From NCBI RefSeq assembly GCF_000203795.2, contig NW_006281106.1, positions 501,302 through 565,301 of the forward strand: a DNA stretch of 64,000 bases. The letters run 5' to 3'. Under the pieces are notes generated by a model. The model ran no database searches, was not told the DNA's origin, and saw only the letters and a program-made list of their open reading frames with translations. The DNA is from Batrachochytrium dendrobatidis JAM81 (taxonomy: Eukaryota; Chytridiomycota; Chytridiomycetes; Rhizophydiales). Made by a program: the position numbers and the translations under genes. Numbering within the stretch: position 1 is the first letter of the stretch; every line of letters starts with the position of its first letter. Positions 1-14,676 of the stretch are shown in pieces.

Positions 1-170
1 CCATTTGATAAATAGAAAAACAGACTCAAGTTTAAATAAAAGGACTCACCAGTCTACAAGTACAGAGTCAAAATCGTCCATAATGAAGCGTAAGTTGATT
101 ACTGGGCAAATGCAATTTTGTGAAACTTAATCTGAATTTAAATCACGTGCAAATTCAGTTGGTCAATTGA

Positions 171-564
171 ATGGTTGCAAATCCACTTCTCAATCCCAAA
201 AAGATCAAACTCGTTGAAGCAATGTCCAAAAAGGCAAAGGCAAGGTAAGAGTCTGCATAGAGAAAATCTTGAGTCTTTTGGCGAGTTGACAGTGCTATCA
301 AGGTGGTAATGGCTGATATACTCACCGCTATCTGATTGAATTTGTAATCTAGAACACTAGTTGTGCGACTTATTAGCACTGCAGGCACTGGATTCACATA
401 CCAAACTACCCGCAGAAGAACACTTCCCAAACTTCAATTGCGCAAATATGATCCTGTGGGTGAGTGTATGCTATGCGTAATTTATGATATACTATGCTAA
501 ATTCACCAACTAATCTACATTTTTAGTCAACCAGCATGTTCTTTTTATTGAAGGCAAAAAATAA
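171..564 (+). CDS. MRPL33: Mitochondrial large-subunit ribosomal protein bL33m
   Basis: Three-exon gene: exon 1 ends at 244, exon 2 is 353-459, exon 3 is 527-564 (TAA). Spliced, it gives a short basic protein. It reads SKKAKAR, then [14 protein letters not shown], a [10 protein letters not shown] stretch, RKYDP, and a VNQHVLF tail, the classic bL33 order. Introns have GTAAGA and GTGAGT donors with TAG acceptors. The start is either ATG 171 (17 extra residues) or ATG 222, which begins MSKKAKAR like the bacterial protein. The longer form could hold a small targeting extension. A GTAAGT/CAG pair upstream at about 88-161 might be a 5' UTR intron. bL33 is a small constituent of the mitochondrial large subunit. 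An opposite-strand ORF over the same bases is only a shadow. The identity is secure; the start codon is not. Confidence 0.88.
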
Positions 565-634
565 AATCTCAGATAAGCAATTCACTTTAGTATCACCATA
601 CAAGTAGATCATCGCTTTCTTCAAATATACTTGA

Positions 635-2416
<1,782 letters not shown>

Positions 2417-2717
2417 GGATGCAGTGCATGTATCTTGTTCAATTAAAATGTCAATGCATATTTGTCTTATTTTTCAGTAAAATCTATCATGCAATAAATT
2501 AATTACCTTTAATAGCAGTCGAGGAAATAGTATTTGAAAGCATAGATGAAGTGAATAAAGATTGAATTGCTTAGTTCAAGTTCGTTTTTAAATCCAAGAC
2601 TCGCCCTAAAATACTTTGAATTGAAGGGTGAGTAATGCTCTAGATTATTTCTTTAAAGACATTTCTATTTTGAAAATGTATTGGGCATATCTTGTAATGA
2701 AAACAAGTATAATAAAA

Positions 2718-2944
2718 TTTACAGTCCTATTCACGTAAAATGGAGCTGTGGTATTTATCTTGGAGTGATCAACTCTCTACTTTTGAATAAACCATGACTG
2801 GACACTCATTACGCTTTCCTATCAAGAATCGACTTTAATGAGCATTTTTAATTCAATAAATACAACATCCGCCATATAAAACTGGCCGTTTATTATGTAT
2901 TTTGACACTTGTTTAGTGTTCCATTTGCATGAATATGGCTGTAA
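2718..2944. mobile_element. Short terminal-inverted-repeat element, copy 1
   Basis: About 227 bp in the spacer between the MET2 5' end and the parvin gene. The left end reads TTTACAGTCCTATTCACG followed by TAAAATGGA. The right end is its inverse (GTGTTCCATTTGCATGAA then TATGGCTGTAAA). Both termini are flanked by TA (TA-CAG ... CTG-TA), as in Tc1/mariner-like elements. No coding capacity is visible. The same ends recur at about 7.0, 26.4, 35.6, 37.0 and 38.4 kb. The family class is inferred from the termini. Confidence 0.6.
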
Positions 2945-3070
2945 ATGGTGAGCACGATCCAAGCCAGTCCACAGTTAGTCTCACGTGATTATATCGACTA
3001 CTATATCAAGATTGTCAAAGTCTGCACCTGGCTAGTTTATATTGACTTGCCATGGCAGACAACGCGGTTT

Positions 3071-4643
3071 ATGAGATCCACGAAGCATCCAAAGGTAAAC
3101 CAAGTTCTGGATATATAACAATTACCAGTCTACTCTTGAATATTGACAAGTATCTATCTATTTGAGCTGACTTTGAACTACCATGGACGAGACTTAGCTG
3201 ATGTGCAGTTTAGACGACTAATGCAGGCAAGACAAAGCTTCAATCTTATAAACAAGTTTACTATATCCTGCTGTATCATGTGGATACATATATCTAAACT
3301 ATAAATAATATAGTCACTAAAGCAATGGATAAACTCTTACATCAATCAAGATATGCTGGTTGTGCGAGATTTATTTGAGCTCACTGTTGGAACCGCGCTG
3401 GCTACATTGTTGGGTATTCTAAATATTTGTTAATTTCAAACATGTTTTCATAAAGTAGTGCAAACCATTGAGCTACAACCATCACTATGTTTGAATAGAA
3501 AAAATTACTGGTCAAGAAGTTGTGGAAAAGGGATCGCTTGTAGCAGTGACTTTAAAAAACTATCAGCTTATTATGGGGCTTGTGGTTCAATTTGTAGACC
3601 GACATTTTGGCATGTCACAAGTTGAAGGCAGATGGACACTCAAAGGTGAGTACCGAATCCAACGGTCTGTATTTATCATTGTGATGCAGTTTCTACACAT
3701 GAGATTAGTACGCCAACTCTGTTTTATTTTTTGAATATTATATAGGTGTTTTGGCTCAAGATATCTCATCATTACTTTGTTTCTTGGTGGATTTGGCTAC
3801 TTTGTTAAAGTGTCCCTTTCCGCTCCCGCCAAATGTTTTGATTGCAATCATTCAAAAACAGGTAATTTAAAGCTCAACCAGTCACTAATTTAGCATTGTA
3901 TATATTTTCATAAAGATGGAATGTGCGACTCACCTACACATCTTCAAACTCAGGTTATTGATGGAACAGAAAAAACGCGAACAACCGTGCATAAACTGAC
4001 CCAAGATATACCGACAGTGGAGGATTCTGTAGTAGGTAAAGTAATCCATACTGGAGACAATCTACATTGTTTACATTTTGCAATGAATATAATTTACTGA
4101 TAGAAAACCGTGTTGATATGACATCTCAGCAAGCGATGCGACACCAGCAGTAGCAATGGATGCATTTGATGTATTGGTAGATTCACCTCAAAAATTTAAA
4201 GAATTGTCCGAGGTATTTTAATACGCGAACCATGTTAATCAAAAGTTTTAAACCGTTCAGCTGATTAATATATTTATTTAAAATGTAAATAGCTTTTACT
4301 TGGATTTGTCAATATGCATCTTGCAATGGTGAATATCCAAGCCAACGATCTATCCATGTTAGATGATGGTGTACATGCTATCATATTGATTGGAATTTTA
4401 GCTAATCTTTTTGTTCCACTAAGCAAATACCATTTGATTCCGTCTACTGAAGCGCACAAGGTGAGCAACAGACTAGTATTTTGAGCTGAAAAATCAACAC
4501 ATGGCCTGATGCATGTTGGGAAATAGGTGCATAATGTCAAGTTTGGACTAGAGCTTACAAAAGGGTTAGGAATCGACACCAATCGAATTGAGCCACAAGA
4601 CATTATTCAAGGAAATACAACAACGATTTGTAGATGGATGTAG
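3071..4643 (+). CDS. Parvin-like protein (two CH domains)
   Basis: Nine exons: 3071-3094, 3167-3226, 3314-3413, 3499-3645, 3746-3861, 3954-4035, 4130-4212, 4293-4460, 4527-4643. They join in frame to 298 residues, shorter than animal parvins (about 370). CH1 starts DVQFRRLMQ/SLKQWINSYI, followed by LVVRDLFELTVGTALATLLEK. CH2 has AFDVLVDSPQKFKELSE, LLLGFVNMHLAMVN, LDDGVHAIILIGILANLF, VPLSKYHLIPST, KVHNVKFGLEL and PQDIIQGN, matching the parvin-specific carboxyl CH domain, which binds the ILK pseudokinase and paxillin LD motifs in animals. The exon at 3167-3226 appears to have a GC donor. The ATG at 3071 was chosen because it gives matching intron phases; ATG 3052 does not. The protein stops just after RWM, so the final helix of CH2 is slightly short. 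Confidence 0.8.
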
Positions 4644-4843
4644 GTATTGCATATGTCAGCACTATCTCTCTTGCTGAACTTTACAATATCATGACTTGAA
4701 ATATTGCAATCATAAAATCACATGTAAAATCAAAAAATTTAACCAAGATGGGAAAACTCGATTGTTATTATATCATCACATACTAGATTTGTTCTTTACG
4801 CAAATGAGCAAAACTCTGGATCAGTTGTCCAATAGGCATCTGC

Positions 4844-6896
4844 TTAAATAGTGTCCGAGCTGCTTGCACCGCTCTTGAAGGGTTTAGGGATTGCGTCTTC
4901 AATGCGCATATTTATATTGTTGCCTGCAGGCTTGTGCGCAGATTCAGAATCCTCAGGTTGCATCATTTCTTCTTTGAGCTGGGCACGCATCATGGCAAAC
5001 ATGGCAGGAAGACAGCAGCAGAAACAGCATAATAAAATTGAAAGAATAATAAACACAGGGATAAGAATGACTGCAGTAGATGGAGTTGTTCGATCTGGAT
5101 TAGAAAGTCTCTGAACAAGAAGCCCTGCGCCAGTATAGAATAGAATAAAGTATATGGCCAAAGCAATGATGCGCATGGTGAGTGTCCTGTTAAACTCTTC
5201 GGTTTTTTCCTTGGATTTGCCGGATTCTTTTTTTCCACGGGCAGCCCATATAGCCAATGAAATAATGTTGAATGCAGCCATAAGCCAGACTGGCAATAAA
5301 ATAAGTGACCAAGAGACATCAGAAAGTGTGCCATCCAACTTGAGCAAGAGTAGTATGATTTGAGCAAATCGTAATAGTGTTGGTGCAAATTTGTCAAATA
5401 TAATAAGTAGTAGAGGCTTGGGCAATTGTGGCAGTTCTGGATCATTTTCTTGGCGACGAGCATGAGCAGCTGCAAGAGCTTTGTTGTACTGAATTTCTGC
5501 AACAGTGGAAAGTGTTTTGATGCACAGATGCGCAAACTCCATAATGTACCATGGGATAAAAACTTGAGACCATCCAGCAGTGATGACATCATCCAACTTG
5601 AGTGCAATCAAGATCTGCAAGATTGTAAAGCAAAGCAAATAAGATATCAACGCAGCCTTTCCAGCACGTTCTGTCTTTTTAGAACTCGCGTCTTCCTCGG
5701 CCTTGATGTCATCGTCGTCATCATCATCCATGCCTTCACGCGGATCACGGGGTTTTGGCATCTGCGATCTCATTATGAGTACCATAAAGACAGCGTCGAC
5801 AATAAAGAGAGGAGAGAAGACGGCAACCCACGACCACTGCACACGACCATCGGCACGCAAGGAAAGAAACGAGGGAAACAAGATAAGCAGTGCAACCAAA
5901 AGACTGCCGCCCAAAAATACAGCATTGATTGCTTTAATCATATCTGGGTCCACAAACGGAGTGTATTCGCTCATGGATTCAAACATGGCAGCACCACGTT
6001 CTCCCTGTAAAGCAGATAATGTTGAACATGATTGTGAGATTTAGAATTCAAGTGGCAGGACAATGAATAAACAGTTGAAAATCAGAGTATAACATGCAGT
6101 CGTGGATGTTTCAAGATATTTGCAGTGGTGATTGGAATTCGGCCAGCATTCAAACCCCCAACTTACATAAGTATCGTACACAGTGCGTTTGCGTTCATCG
6201 CCTATATATTCATAAACATTGCAAGTTAGTATTTAAGACCATAGGGAATAGATGCCAGCCATGCGTAGAAAATCAAATGGCATACTTAGGGTTTCGTATG
6301 CTTTTTGAACGAGTTGAAATCGCTCTACAGCTGCAGGATCATTTCCAGTTTTGTCTGGATGCAAACGAAGAGCCATTCGTCGATAAGCCTGAATGTTCAA
6401 AAGTATTAGACAAATAGCAAGTCCAAAGAAGCCCGAGTCAGTACCAACGATACAGTTACAGTTATAAGCACCAAAATAATCAAGGACCAAACTGGACGTT
6501 TTCCATTCAAGGGCGATTATGAAAGAAACTCTGACAAGAATGAAATGCAGTTGGTAGTGATATTAAAGGATGACTATAGCCAATTTGAGCAGCCATTTCA
6601 TCATGAAATACTGATTGCATCGATGAGCTATATTGAAAAGTCAAACCTTTTTAATGGCGGCCTGGTCGGAATTGCGCTCTATACCGAGTAGCTAAACATG
6701 ATATTTCCATTACAAGTGCCAATAGTGAATAACAGTAGTTGATATTGGAGTAAATAAGCAAACATTCCATAATGAAGACGCTCGAATCAAATACCTGATA
6801 GTAGTCTTTTCCACTAGTAGGAGGTGGATTGGGGTTGGCATTGGTATTATTATTTTCACCAGAGTCGACATCGGCCTGGATATGGTCGGTGTCCAT
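4844..6896 (-). CDS. DnaJ-domain membrane protein with TMEM185-like C-terminus
   Basis: Five exons (6795-6896, 6647-6691, 6286-6388, 6167-6201, 4844-6004) join in frame to 481 residues. Residues about 31-95 form a J domain: KDYYQ, LLGIERNSDQAAIKK, AYRRMALRLHPDK (with the essential HPD), ERFQLVQKAYETLSD, then RKRTVYDTYGERG. The remainder is a multi-pass membrane region of seven or more hydrophobic segments resembling TMEM185. An acidic run of seven Asp sits in a loop near MPKPRDPREGM. A Cys-rich segment (LCCFCCCLP) lies in the last transmembrane helix. The likely role is recruiting Hsp70 to a membrane, probably the ER; location is inferred. The first ATG after the upstream T-rich region (6896) is chosen. 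An inverted-repeat element end lies about 105 bp upstream, in the putative promoter or 5' UTR. Confidence 0.8.
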
Positions 6897-7002
6897 TAAC
6901 AAAGGAGTATAAGTAGTAGGAATATTTGCAAAAATAGTTGGCAAGTTATTTGATGTGGAGAGCGCTAAAGCGAATTGAGTGGAAAAAGCTGATTGGTTAT
7001 TT

Positions 7003-7582
7003 TTACGACTGTATTCACGTAAAACTGAACACCAAACGGAGGTGACAAAATACATAATAAGCAGCCATCTCAGGTTTGATTGGTCAGCATTGTGCTATTT
7101 GAACCCTTTTTTGATACTTATTGTTCTTTCTCATCCATCTCGTTTGGGTATAAAATAACTGAATGGGTATTCACATCACAGTTTCAGTAATTCCACTTTC
7201 ATAGACTAAACACTATAGCATCGAATGATCGACATGGAAACAACGATTGCATTTCTGTATCAGTCTTTGTTTTCTTGAACTAGAGCACTGGCGTATCGGT
7301 GACTTTAAAATACAACAAACATGAGTTTGACAATATTAGAACAATCGCACTCAATATCTGGATTGTGATGGATGAATCTGTGATCGTACAATGTATGGCT
7401 ATGCCAAAATTTGGAAAAATGGTTCGATTGCATTATATGATGAATGCTGTGTTTATTGAATTGAAAATGTTCATTAAATTCAATCTTTAATAGCAAACTA
7501 CAACCAATACTCGACTATTATTCACTACTACGCAAAATTAAAATCACTGCACGAGTTCTATTCTACGTGAATACAACTGATA
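7003..7582. mobile_element. Terminal-inverted-repeat element, copy 2
   Basis: The left end TTTACGACTGTATTCACG (then TAAAACTGAACAC) is at 7003. The inverted right end TTCTACGTGAATACAACTGA is near 7556-7582. Internal sequence matches the 35.6-kb copy in the same order: a GAAACAACG block, TTGAACTAGAGC, ATACAACAAA, CAATATCTGG, GATCGTACAATGTATGGCTA, ATGATG..GCTGTGTTT and GAATTGAAAATG. It lies just upstream of the DnaJ-TMEM185 gene, so it may contribute promoter sequence. No intact ORF is seen. Confidence 0.6.
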
Positions 7583-8412
7583 GTTTAACAGTGTAATTGA
7601 ACAAGGTTTACATTCGTTGATTTCATTCATTTTTGACTTGTCGCAGACTGCATCAATGCATGTATTATTGCAACACTGTCAAGTATCTGTCAACTACACG
7701 AGTCTATGGTTTCCGTTATTGTATACGATCAACTGTTCATGTGGTTAATACTGAATCCTGTGTTCAAAAGTTAACTGGTTCCAATCTGATATGGACTGTC
7801 AATTGATTATGCCAAGACTCTCACTGATAGATTTGCAAATACATGCATCATAATCAAGGTCTTGTTTGTCATGATGGATGTCTACAACAGGATTCGTGTG
7901 TGTTTGTTGTCATTGTTGACTGGATATGTTGCAAGTGGATCTATCAGGTATAATGACAGCTTGACCACTCATGTCAATGTTTATATTACAGACATGGTTA
8001 TTGGTGCTGATTGCTGATTGTTCAAAATACCGCATCTGAAGTTGTGGATACCATGTTCAAATCATGACATTGTTGGATATCCATCAGCTTTTGGTGAAAA
8101 TGCAACACATTACCAGTTTCGGTAATATACAAACACTTGGACTTGTGTCGAATGAATCAACTGGTCATTGTATATTTGAATACGTATGACATATTTTGAT
8201 ACTATCTTGTGTCTTGATGTTTGATGAATTTTATTAACAAGATTGATCCAACACACTCTTGTGTAGTCAGGTTTGTTTCTGTTTTGGTAATTGCGACCAT
8301 CATTCATGCGTGTATCCGTTTCGAGATTGACGAAATGGTTGGGCGAGACAGGTTTACGCATCCGTGTTTTCTGTAGATACCGATGGCTGGAATGACAGTA
8401 ACTGCAACAGTA

Positions 8413-8450
8413 ACATCGATATTGACATCGATATTGACATCGATATTGAC
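8413..8450. repeat. 12-bp tandem repeat, about 3 copies
   Basis: Three perfect copies of ACATCGATATTG, followed by a partial unit. The core ATCGAT is self-complementary. No coding role is apparent on either strand. Confidence 0.85.
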
Positions 8451-8878
8451 GCAGGTGAGCAGGATCATCAACACACTTGTTGTTGTTGTGACAATCACAA
8501 CTAGCATGTATATGACATGAAGTTATACCAAGCGTGTTTGTTACAACACCAGAGACGATTGTATGATCAGTGGTTCAAACCCACAGTTTGTTGGTTTCAG
8601 TTAGTGCAACCTGATGCTTTTTGAGTTGACGATCTGGAGGTGCGTCAACTAATAATTGCATGGACACTGCCGCAAATACGATCAACTGTGTTTAGCTGGA
8701 TAGCAGCAGTGGTATCAGTTGAACGACCGGTTTATGTATGTGGTGCTGGATCAGTTTCATACCTGTTGAGTCTCGGTTTGCATTTGACTGACACATCAAA
8801 ACAGCGCCTGACATTTTACTGCCACAAAAACATCATTTGTTGATGTAATGTTTGTCGATCTAAAAATACGATTGTCCA

Positions 8879-8914
8879 GTTTGATCGGTTTGATCAGTTT
8901 GGTCAGTTTGATCA
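8879..8914. repeat. 9-bp tandem repeat, about 4 copies
   Basis: Four near-identical units of GTTTGATCR/GTTTGGTCA. A second short array based on GAGTTATGCA with diverged units follows at about 8960-9000. Confidence 0.65.
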
Positions 8915-10459
8915 ACCATGCACTTGACTGTAGGTTTGCAGCATGACTATGTGGGTTCGAATTATGCGAGTTATGCAAGCTATACGAGTTATGCAAAACC
9001 ACATATATAATGATGATCTGTAAGCGACCGTATGTGCTTGGTTGCCCATACACATTGCAGGGTACAACTCGGAGCATTTTGGCTACCAGTTGGATGGGTC
9101 ATTGGTTGTTTTGCAGGCGTTTGACGTGTCGATGTGATATGCCAGCACGTTCTCGCACAATGTTGTCATACAATAAGCTATGTTGATAACGCAGGGTTTG
9201 AATGGATGCCATTCCGCACTCGTAATGTCTTGTATGACATCTTGTAGATCGTGACTTGAATCTATACACACCATCGCTGCTAAACACAAACTATACATGC
9301 GCACATGACAAACTATACGACTTTTACAATATATGACCATTGCTCCCAGTCGATTATATTGTGCCATATGGGTAAAGTATGCGCGAAAAACCTGCGGACA
9401 ACCACTGTCGAGTGATGACAATGCAGTTTTGTCAAATATGCAAACCAACATAGCAGTTACACGGCGCAACGGTCCAGCTTGTTGCAAATAGGTACGCAGT
9501 TGAGCGTGCTGTTTCGTTTGCAGACGCAAGCCGTTTGATTGTCAGTGATGTAATCGACCTGATGAACGCGTTTGTGTTCTCACGATGTTATGTAGATTTA
9601 TACTTGCCATGGATGTTGCGACTACCAAAGACGCTGAAAATGCTTGTCCAACTGCTGTCGATCAAGCATAGCATATTGGCACGTCCATTATTAACCATAT
9701 TGCACAACCAATCGATTGTAAAGTATTGACATACAATGTGTTGATTTGGCTGGGTCAACAAACATGACTACAGTGACACGAACCATTTGCATATGATCGA
9801 GCAACTTGTTATTGACATATGTAACATGCTGCATGGCATGTATTGTAACGGATTATTTTTTGATGTGTTTGACGTTTTTTGCAAAACAGCAGGTGTGTTT
9901 TTTGGTAATGTTTTGAGCAAACAGACCGACACTCGGTCTGTTGCACACTCATTGCGTGGACACACAGTTACAGGGTCGGTTTAGTATCCGTTCAAAAATG
10001 GAACCGGCTGATTAAACAGCTGCATTCAGTCGTGTAGATATGCTGGTTTTGAGCAATTCTGTTGTATGCCAAACATGACTATATATCTGCCACGCTTTTT
10101 ACCAAGATTGTCAATGATAAATGCATGCCAGTTGATGTCGAGTTGCTTGTCTGAAAAATCAAATACGATACGAGTGATGTGTGAGCTTGATGCGTTATAC
10201 TATGCATGAGTTTGAATTGTATGTAAAGTCTTGCATATCTCATTTTGATGACAACACGAACTTGCACACAATGTAAACCTTACATTGAATATCCTACCAC
10301 AAACTGTAAAACGACACTGAGTTTGGTGATGGGAATAGCAAAAGCAATCAAACTCGATCACATAAAAGTGGTTGAATGAACACTTCAAATACACGTGATG
10401 ACACTGATGACTGTTGACGATTTTTTGATTTATTTTCACTGTTCACTTGTTTGACTGGA

Positions 10460-10500
10460 TTCTTACTCGGTTCTCATTCGGTTCTTACTCGGTTCTCATC
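10460..10500. repeat. 11-bp tandem repeat, about 4 copies
   Basis: Alternating units TTCTTACTCGG and TTCTCATTCGG, with a final truncated unit. It lies in the gene-poor stretch. Confidence 0.7.
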
Positions 10501-10592
10501 ACTTTTGTCGATAACTGTGAGTGATTCAATCTTGTCGAGTAATTTGACACGAGTGATTTCAAGATACTGACTGTTTATTATACTCATTCTTA

Positions 10593-10622
10593 GTGTTCCA
10601 TTGTGCGTGGATACAGTCGTAA
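10593..10622. repeat. Solo element terminus
   Basis: GTGTTCCATTGTGCGTGG followed by ATACAGTCGTAA is the inverted right end of the element family seen elsewhere in the window. It ends about 30 bp from the FYV7-like stop codon. No clear left partner was found, so the copy may be truncated. Confidence 0.45.
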
Positions 10623-10651
10623 AGACAAGTCTCGAGCTCAATCCAAACTGT

Positions 10652-11697
10652 TTATAAACTCTTGTAAACTTTTCCTACCAAATGCTTGATTTGGTTGACC
10701 ATCAAAGGTTGGCCTTTCAAAGTTTTTTTCCCAAGGAATATCTTTGTTTTCTGGCGCTAAGATGATGGTACATTATAATTGAAGTAGATTAAATAGAAAA
10801 ATTAGTGTTGATAGTTTTGTCAAGATTCCATTCAATAAAACTGTATTTATACCTGTAAAAGATGTTTATCCTTCAAGTTTTTATGTTCCGCGAGCTTAGC
10901 AGCAGCAGCCTAATTGAAAATAGGTTTACGATATACAGCAGGGTCGTGTCAACATGAACATCTAAACCGACACAATGTGAATATTAGATCATGTAACTAA
11001 CCTCCATTCTCAGCCAAGCTGCCTCTTTTTCAGCCTCTTTCTTCTCAAGCTCGATCCGATTTTTATTCTCAGCTTTGAGGAATGGATTTGGTTTGGGTTT
11101 GCACAACTCCCTATGATTTTCAAATGAAATGGATTTCGGAGCTGGAAATTAGAAATTTGTATCTATGGTGTATATAATCCAATGAAACTTACTTTTTGAC
11201 ATACTTGAACGGCTTTTGTTTGTAGCCCAAATCTCTACCTTGATTGTAACCGACATGCTATTGTATTTCAGTATTGACGGGTTAGGGGAACAATGCAATC
11301 TTGTCGAGTGATACAACAAATCAGACTAGTAACCTTACCAAGTATTTAGCAGTTAGAAAACGCTTTTGTTTTTGAGGTGCAGAGTTTGTTGATGCATCCA
11401 TGGACGGTTTAGTGTAGTTCTGGTGTTTTTTCAATGTAGAATGTGAATTAGGGTTTGGTTGATCATTCAAGAATCCATTATTCTGTGAGTGCCTATGCTG
11501 AGTTTTTATGATTGAGGCATGCACATCATTGGAGACTGTTTTGGTGAATTCTGCAACACATTCATGCTTGAATTAGTATATTGGATGACCAAGTAGTGAT
11601 TAGACTTTTATCAAGGATTGAGTATACAGGAAGCAGGAAGCAAAGTGGTCAAGTCTAATGCAAGTGAATGCTCCAATATACCTTTTACAGGTTTCAT
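10652..11697 (-). CDS. FYV7: FYV7/TAP26-like rRNA-processing protein
   Basis: Multi-exon: 11682-11697, 11339-11550, a piece starting 11257, 11002-11141, 10853-10909, 10652-10756. The C-terminus reads KKTLKGQPLMVNQIKHLV, matching the conserved FYV7/CCDC59 end (KKLTQRT.TGQPLM..KIEDLL in yeast). It is preceded by a Lys/Glu-rich coiled segment (RIELEKKEAEKEAAWLRM), typical of this small nucleolar 40S-assembly factor. The N-terminal exon has QKQKRFLTAKYL. The exon at 11257 is the weak point. Ending at the good GTAAGT donor (11193) gives the wrong phase for the next exon. Ending after CAAG at 11239 (donor GTAGAG) keeps frame. So either a poor donor is used or there is a sequence error. The ID rests mainly on the last exon. 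Confidence 0.6.
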
Positions 11698-11810
11698 AGT
11701 GTATTTGCTTGATTCTATCACACCAGAGGGTTGGCTTTGAATATGAGATTGTAGAATTGTATAAAAATCAAGTTTTTACAAAAATTTAAACGACTCGATT
11801 TACAGCAATG

Positions 11811-11854
11811 TTACCGACTTGTTACCGACTTGTTACCAACTTGTTACCAACTTG
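11811..11854. repeat. 11-bp tandem repeat, 4 copies
   Basis: Units TTACCGACTTG, TTACCGACTTG, TTACCAACTTG and TTACCAACTTG lie back to back, directly beside the element terminus at 11860. The array is in the spacer between FYV7 and DED1. Confidence 0.8.
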
Positions 11855-11859
11855 TTCGA

Positions 11860-11950
11860 TTACAGCCATATCCATGTGTAGAATGAAACACGTTTGTATT
11901 GGTCTTTATTTTGCTTGGGAATAAACAATCGAATGTTGCGCTTGTTAGAA
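11860..11950. mobile_element. Partial terminal-inverted-repeat element
   Basis: Starts TTACAGCCATATCCATG-like with GAATGAAACAC. It continues with CTTGGGAATAAACAATCG, resembling the interior of the 38.4-kb copy (TTTGGAATAAACAATGG). No right terminus is recognised, so it looks truncated. Confidence 0.4.
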
Positions 11951-12119
11951 TTGGCACGAGCATTATCAATTCTTTAAACACCCATCATATAAACTGAGAC
12001 TGTCTTTGAGTGAAACTTTGCATTGTAAGGTTGAAACCAGATTCATTCCTGATGTAACCAAACTCATATTTGTTGGATTTTCATTATATACATTCTAGAT
12101 CAAGAAAACAAGAGTATTT

Positions 12120-12186
12120 CAACTAAAGAGTTGTGAGACTGTTCAACTAAAGAGTCGTGAGACTGTTCAACTAAAGAGTTGTGAGA
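12120..12186. repeat. 24-bp tandem repeat upstream of DED1
   Basis: Nearly three copies of a 24-bp unit beginning CAACTAAAGAGTTGTGAGAC and ending TGTT, with one substitution. The array ends about 155 bp before the DED1 start codon, so it is in or next to its promoter or 5' UTR. Confidence 0.85.
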
Positions 12187-12342
12187 CACTAATCGTTTCA
12201 TGAGACACTCGTGTAATTTAATACAAATTACACGACAATCAAATTATCGAATCATTTCAATTGTTGGAAATTGTAGACTTGAAACACTCCAAAAGCGCAA
12301 ATTTCTTTTTTCTTCCTTTCTTCAAACGAATTCACACATTCA

Positions 12343-14676
<2,334 letters not shown>

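Larger units (their letters stand above)
7583..10592. other. Gene-poor stretch with minisatellites and ORF debris
   Basis: About 3 kb in which I could not support any gene on either strand. There are open stretches of 60-150 codons (for example 9083-9529 minus, 8640-8843 plus, 9787-9984 plus, 10248-10379 plus). Composition is unusual and no consistent splice sites or motifs link them. Several short tandem arrays occur (8413-8450, 8879-8914, 10460-10500). The pattern would fit relics of a decayed mobile element, but this is inference. Confidence 0.4.

Noticed and set aside
155..430. Minus-strand ORF of 91 codons resembling a membrane subunit of Mrp/Mnh antiporters (subunit F).
   Set aside because: It starts at TTG, has an in-frame stop just upstream and overlaps exons on the plus strand that encode an unmistakable bL33 protein with good splice sites. 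The hydrophobic look is a shadow effect.
8565..8595. GGTTCAAACCC string resembling a tRNA T-arm.
   Set aside because: No matching acceptor stem, D-arm or anticodon stem could be folded upstream at the right distance.
9083..9529. 148-codon minus-strand ORF in the gene-poor stretch.
   Set aside because: No recognisable motif, odd composition, and no flanking exons with splice sites. A plus-strand frame overlaps part of it. Kept only as debris.
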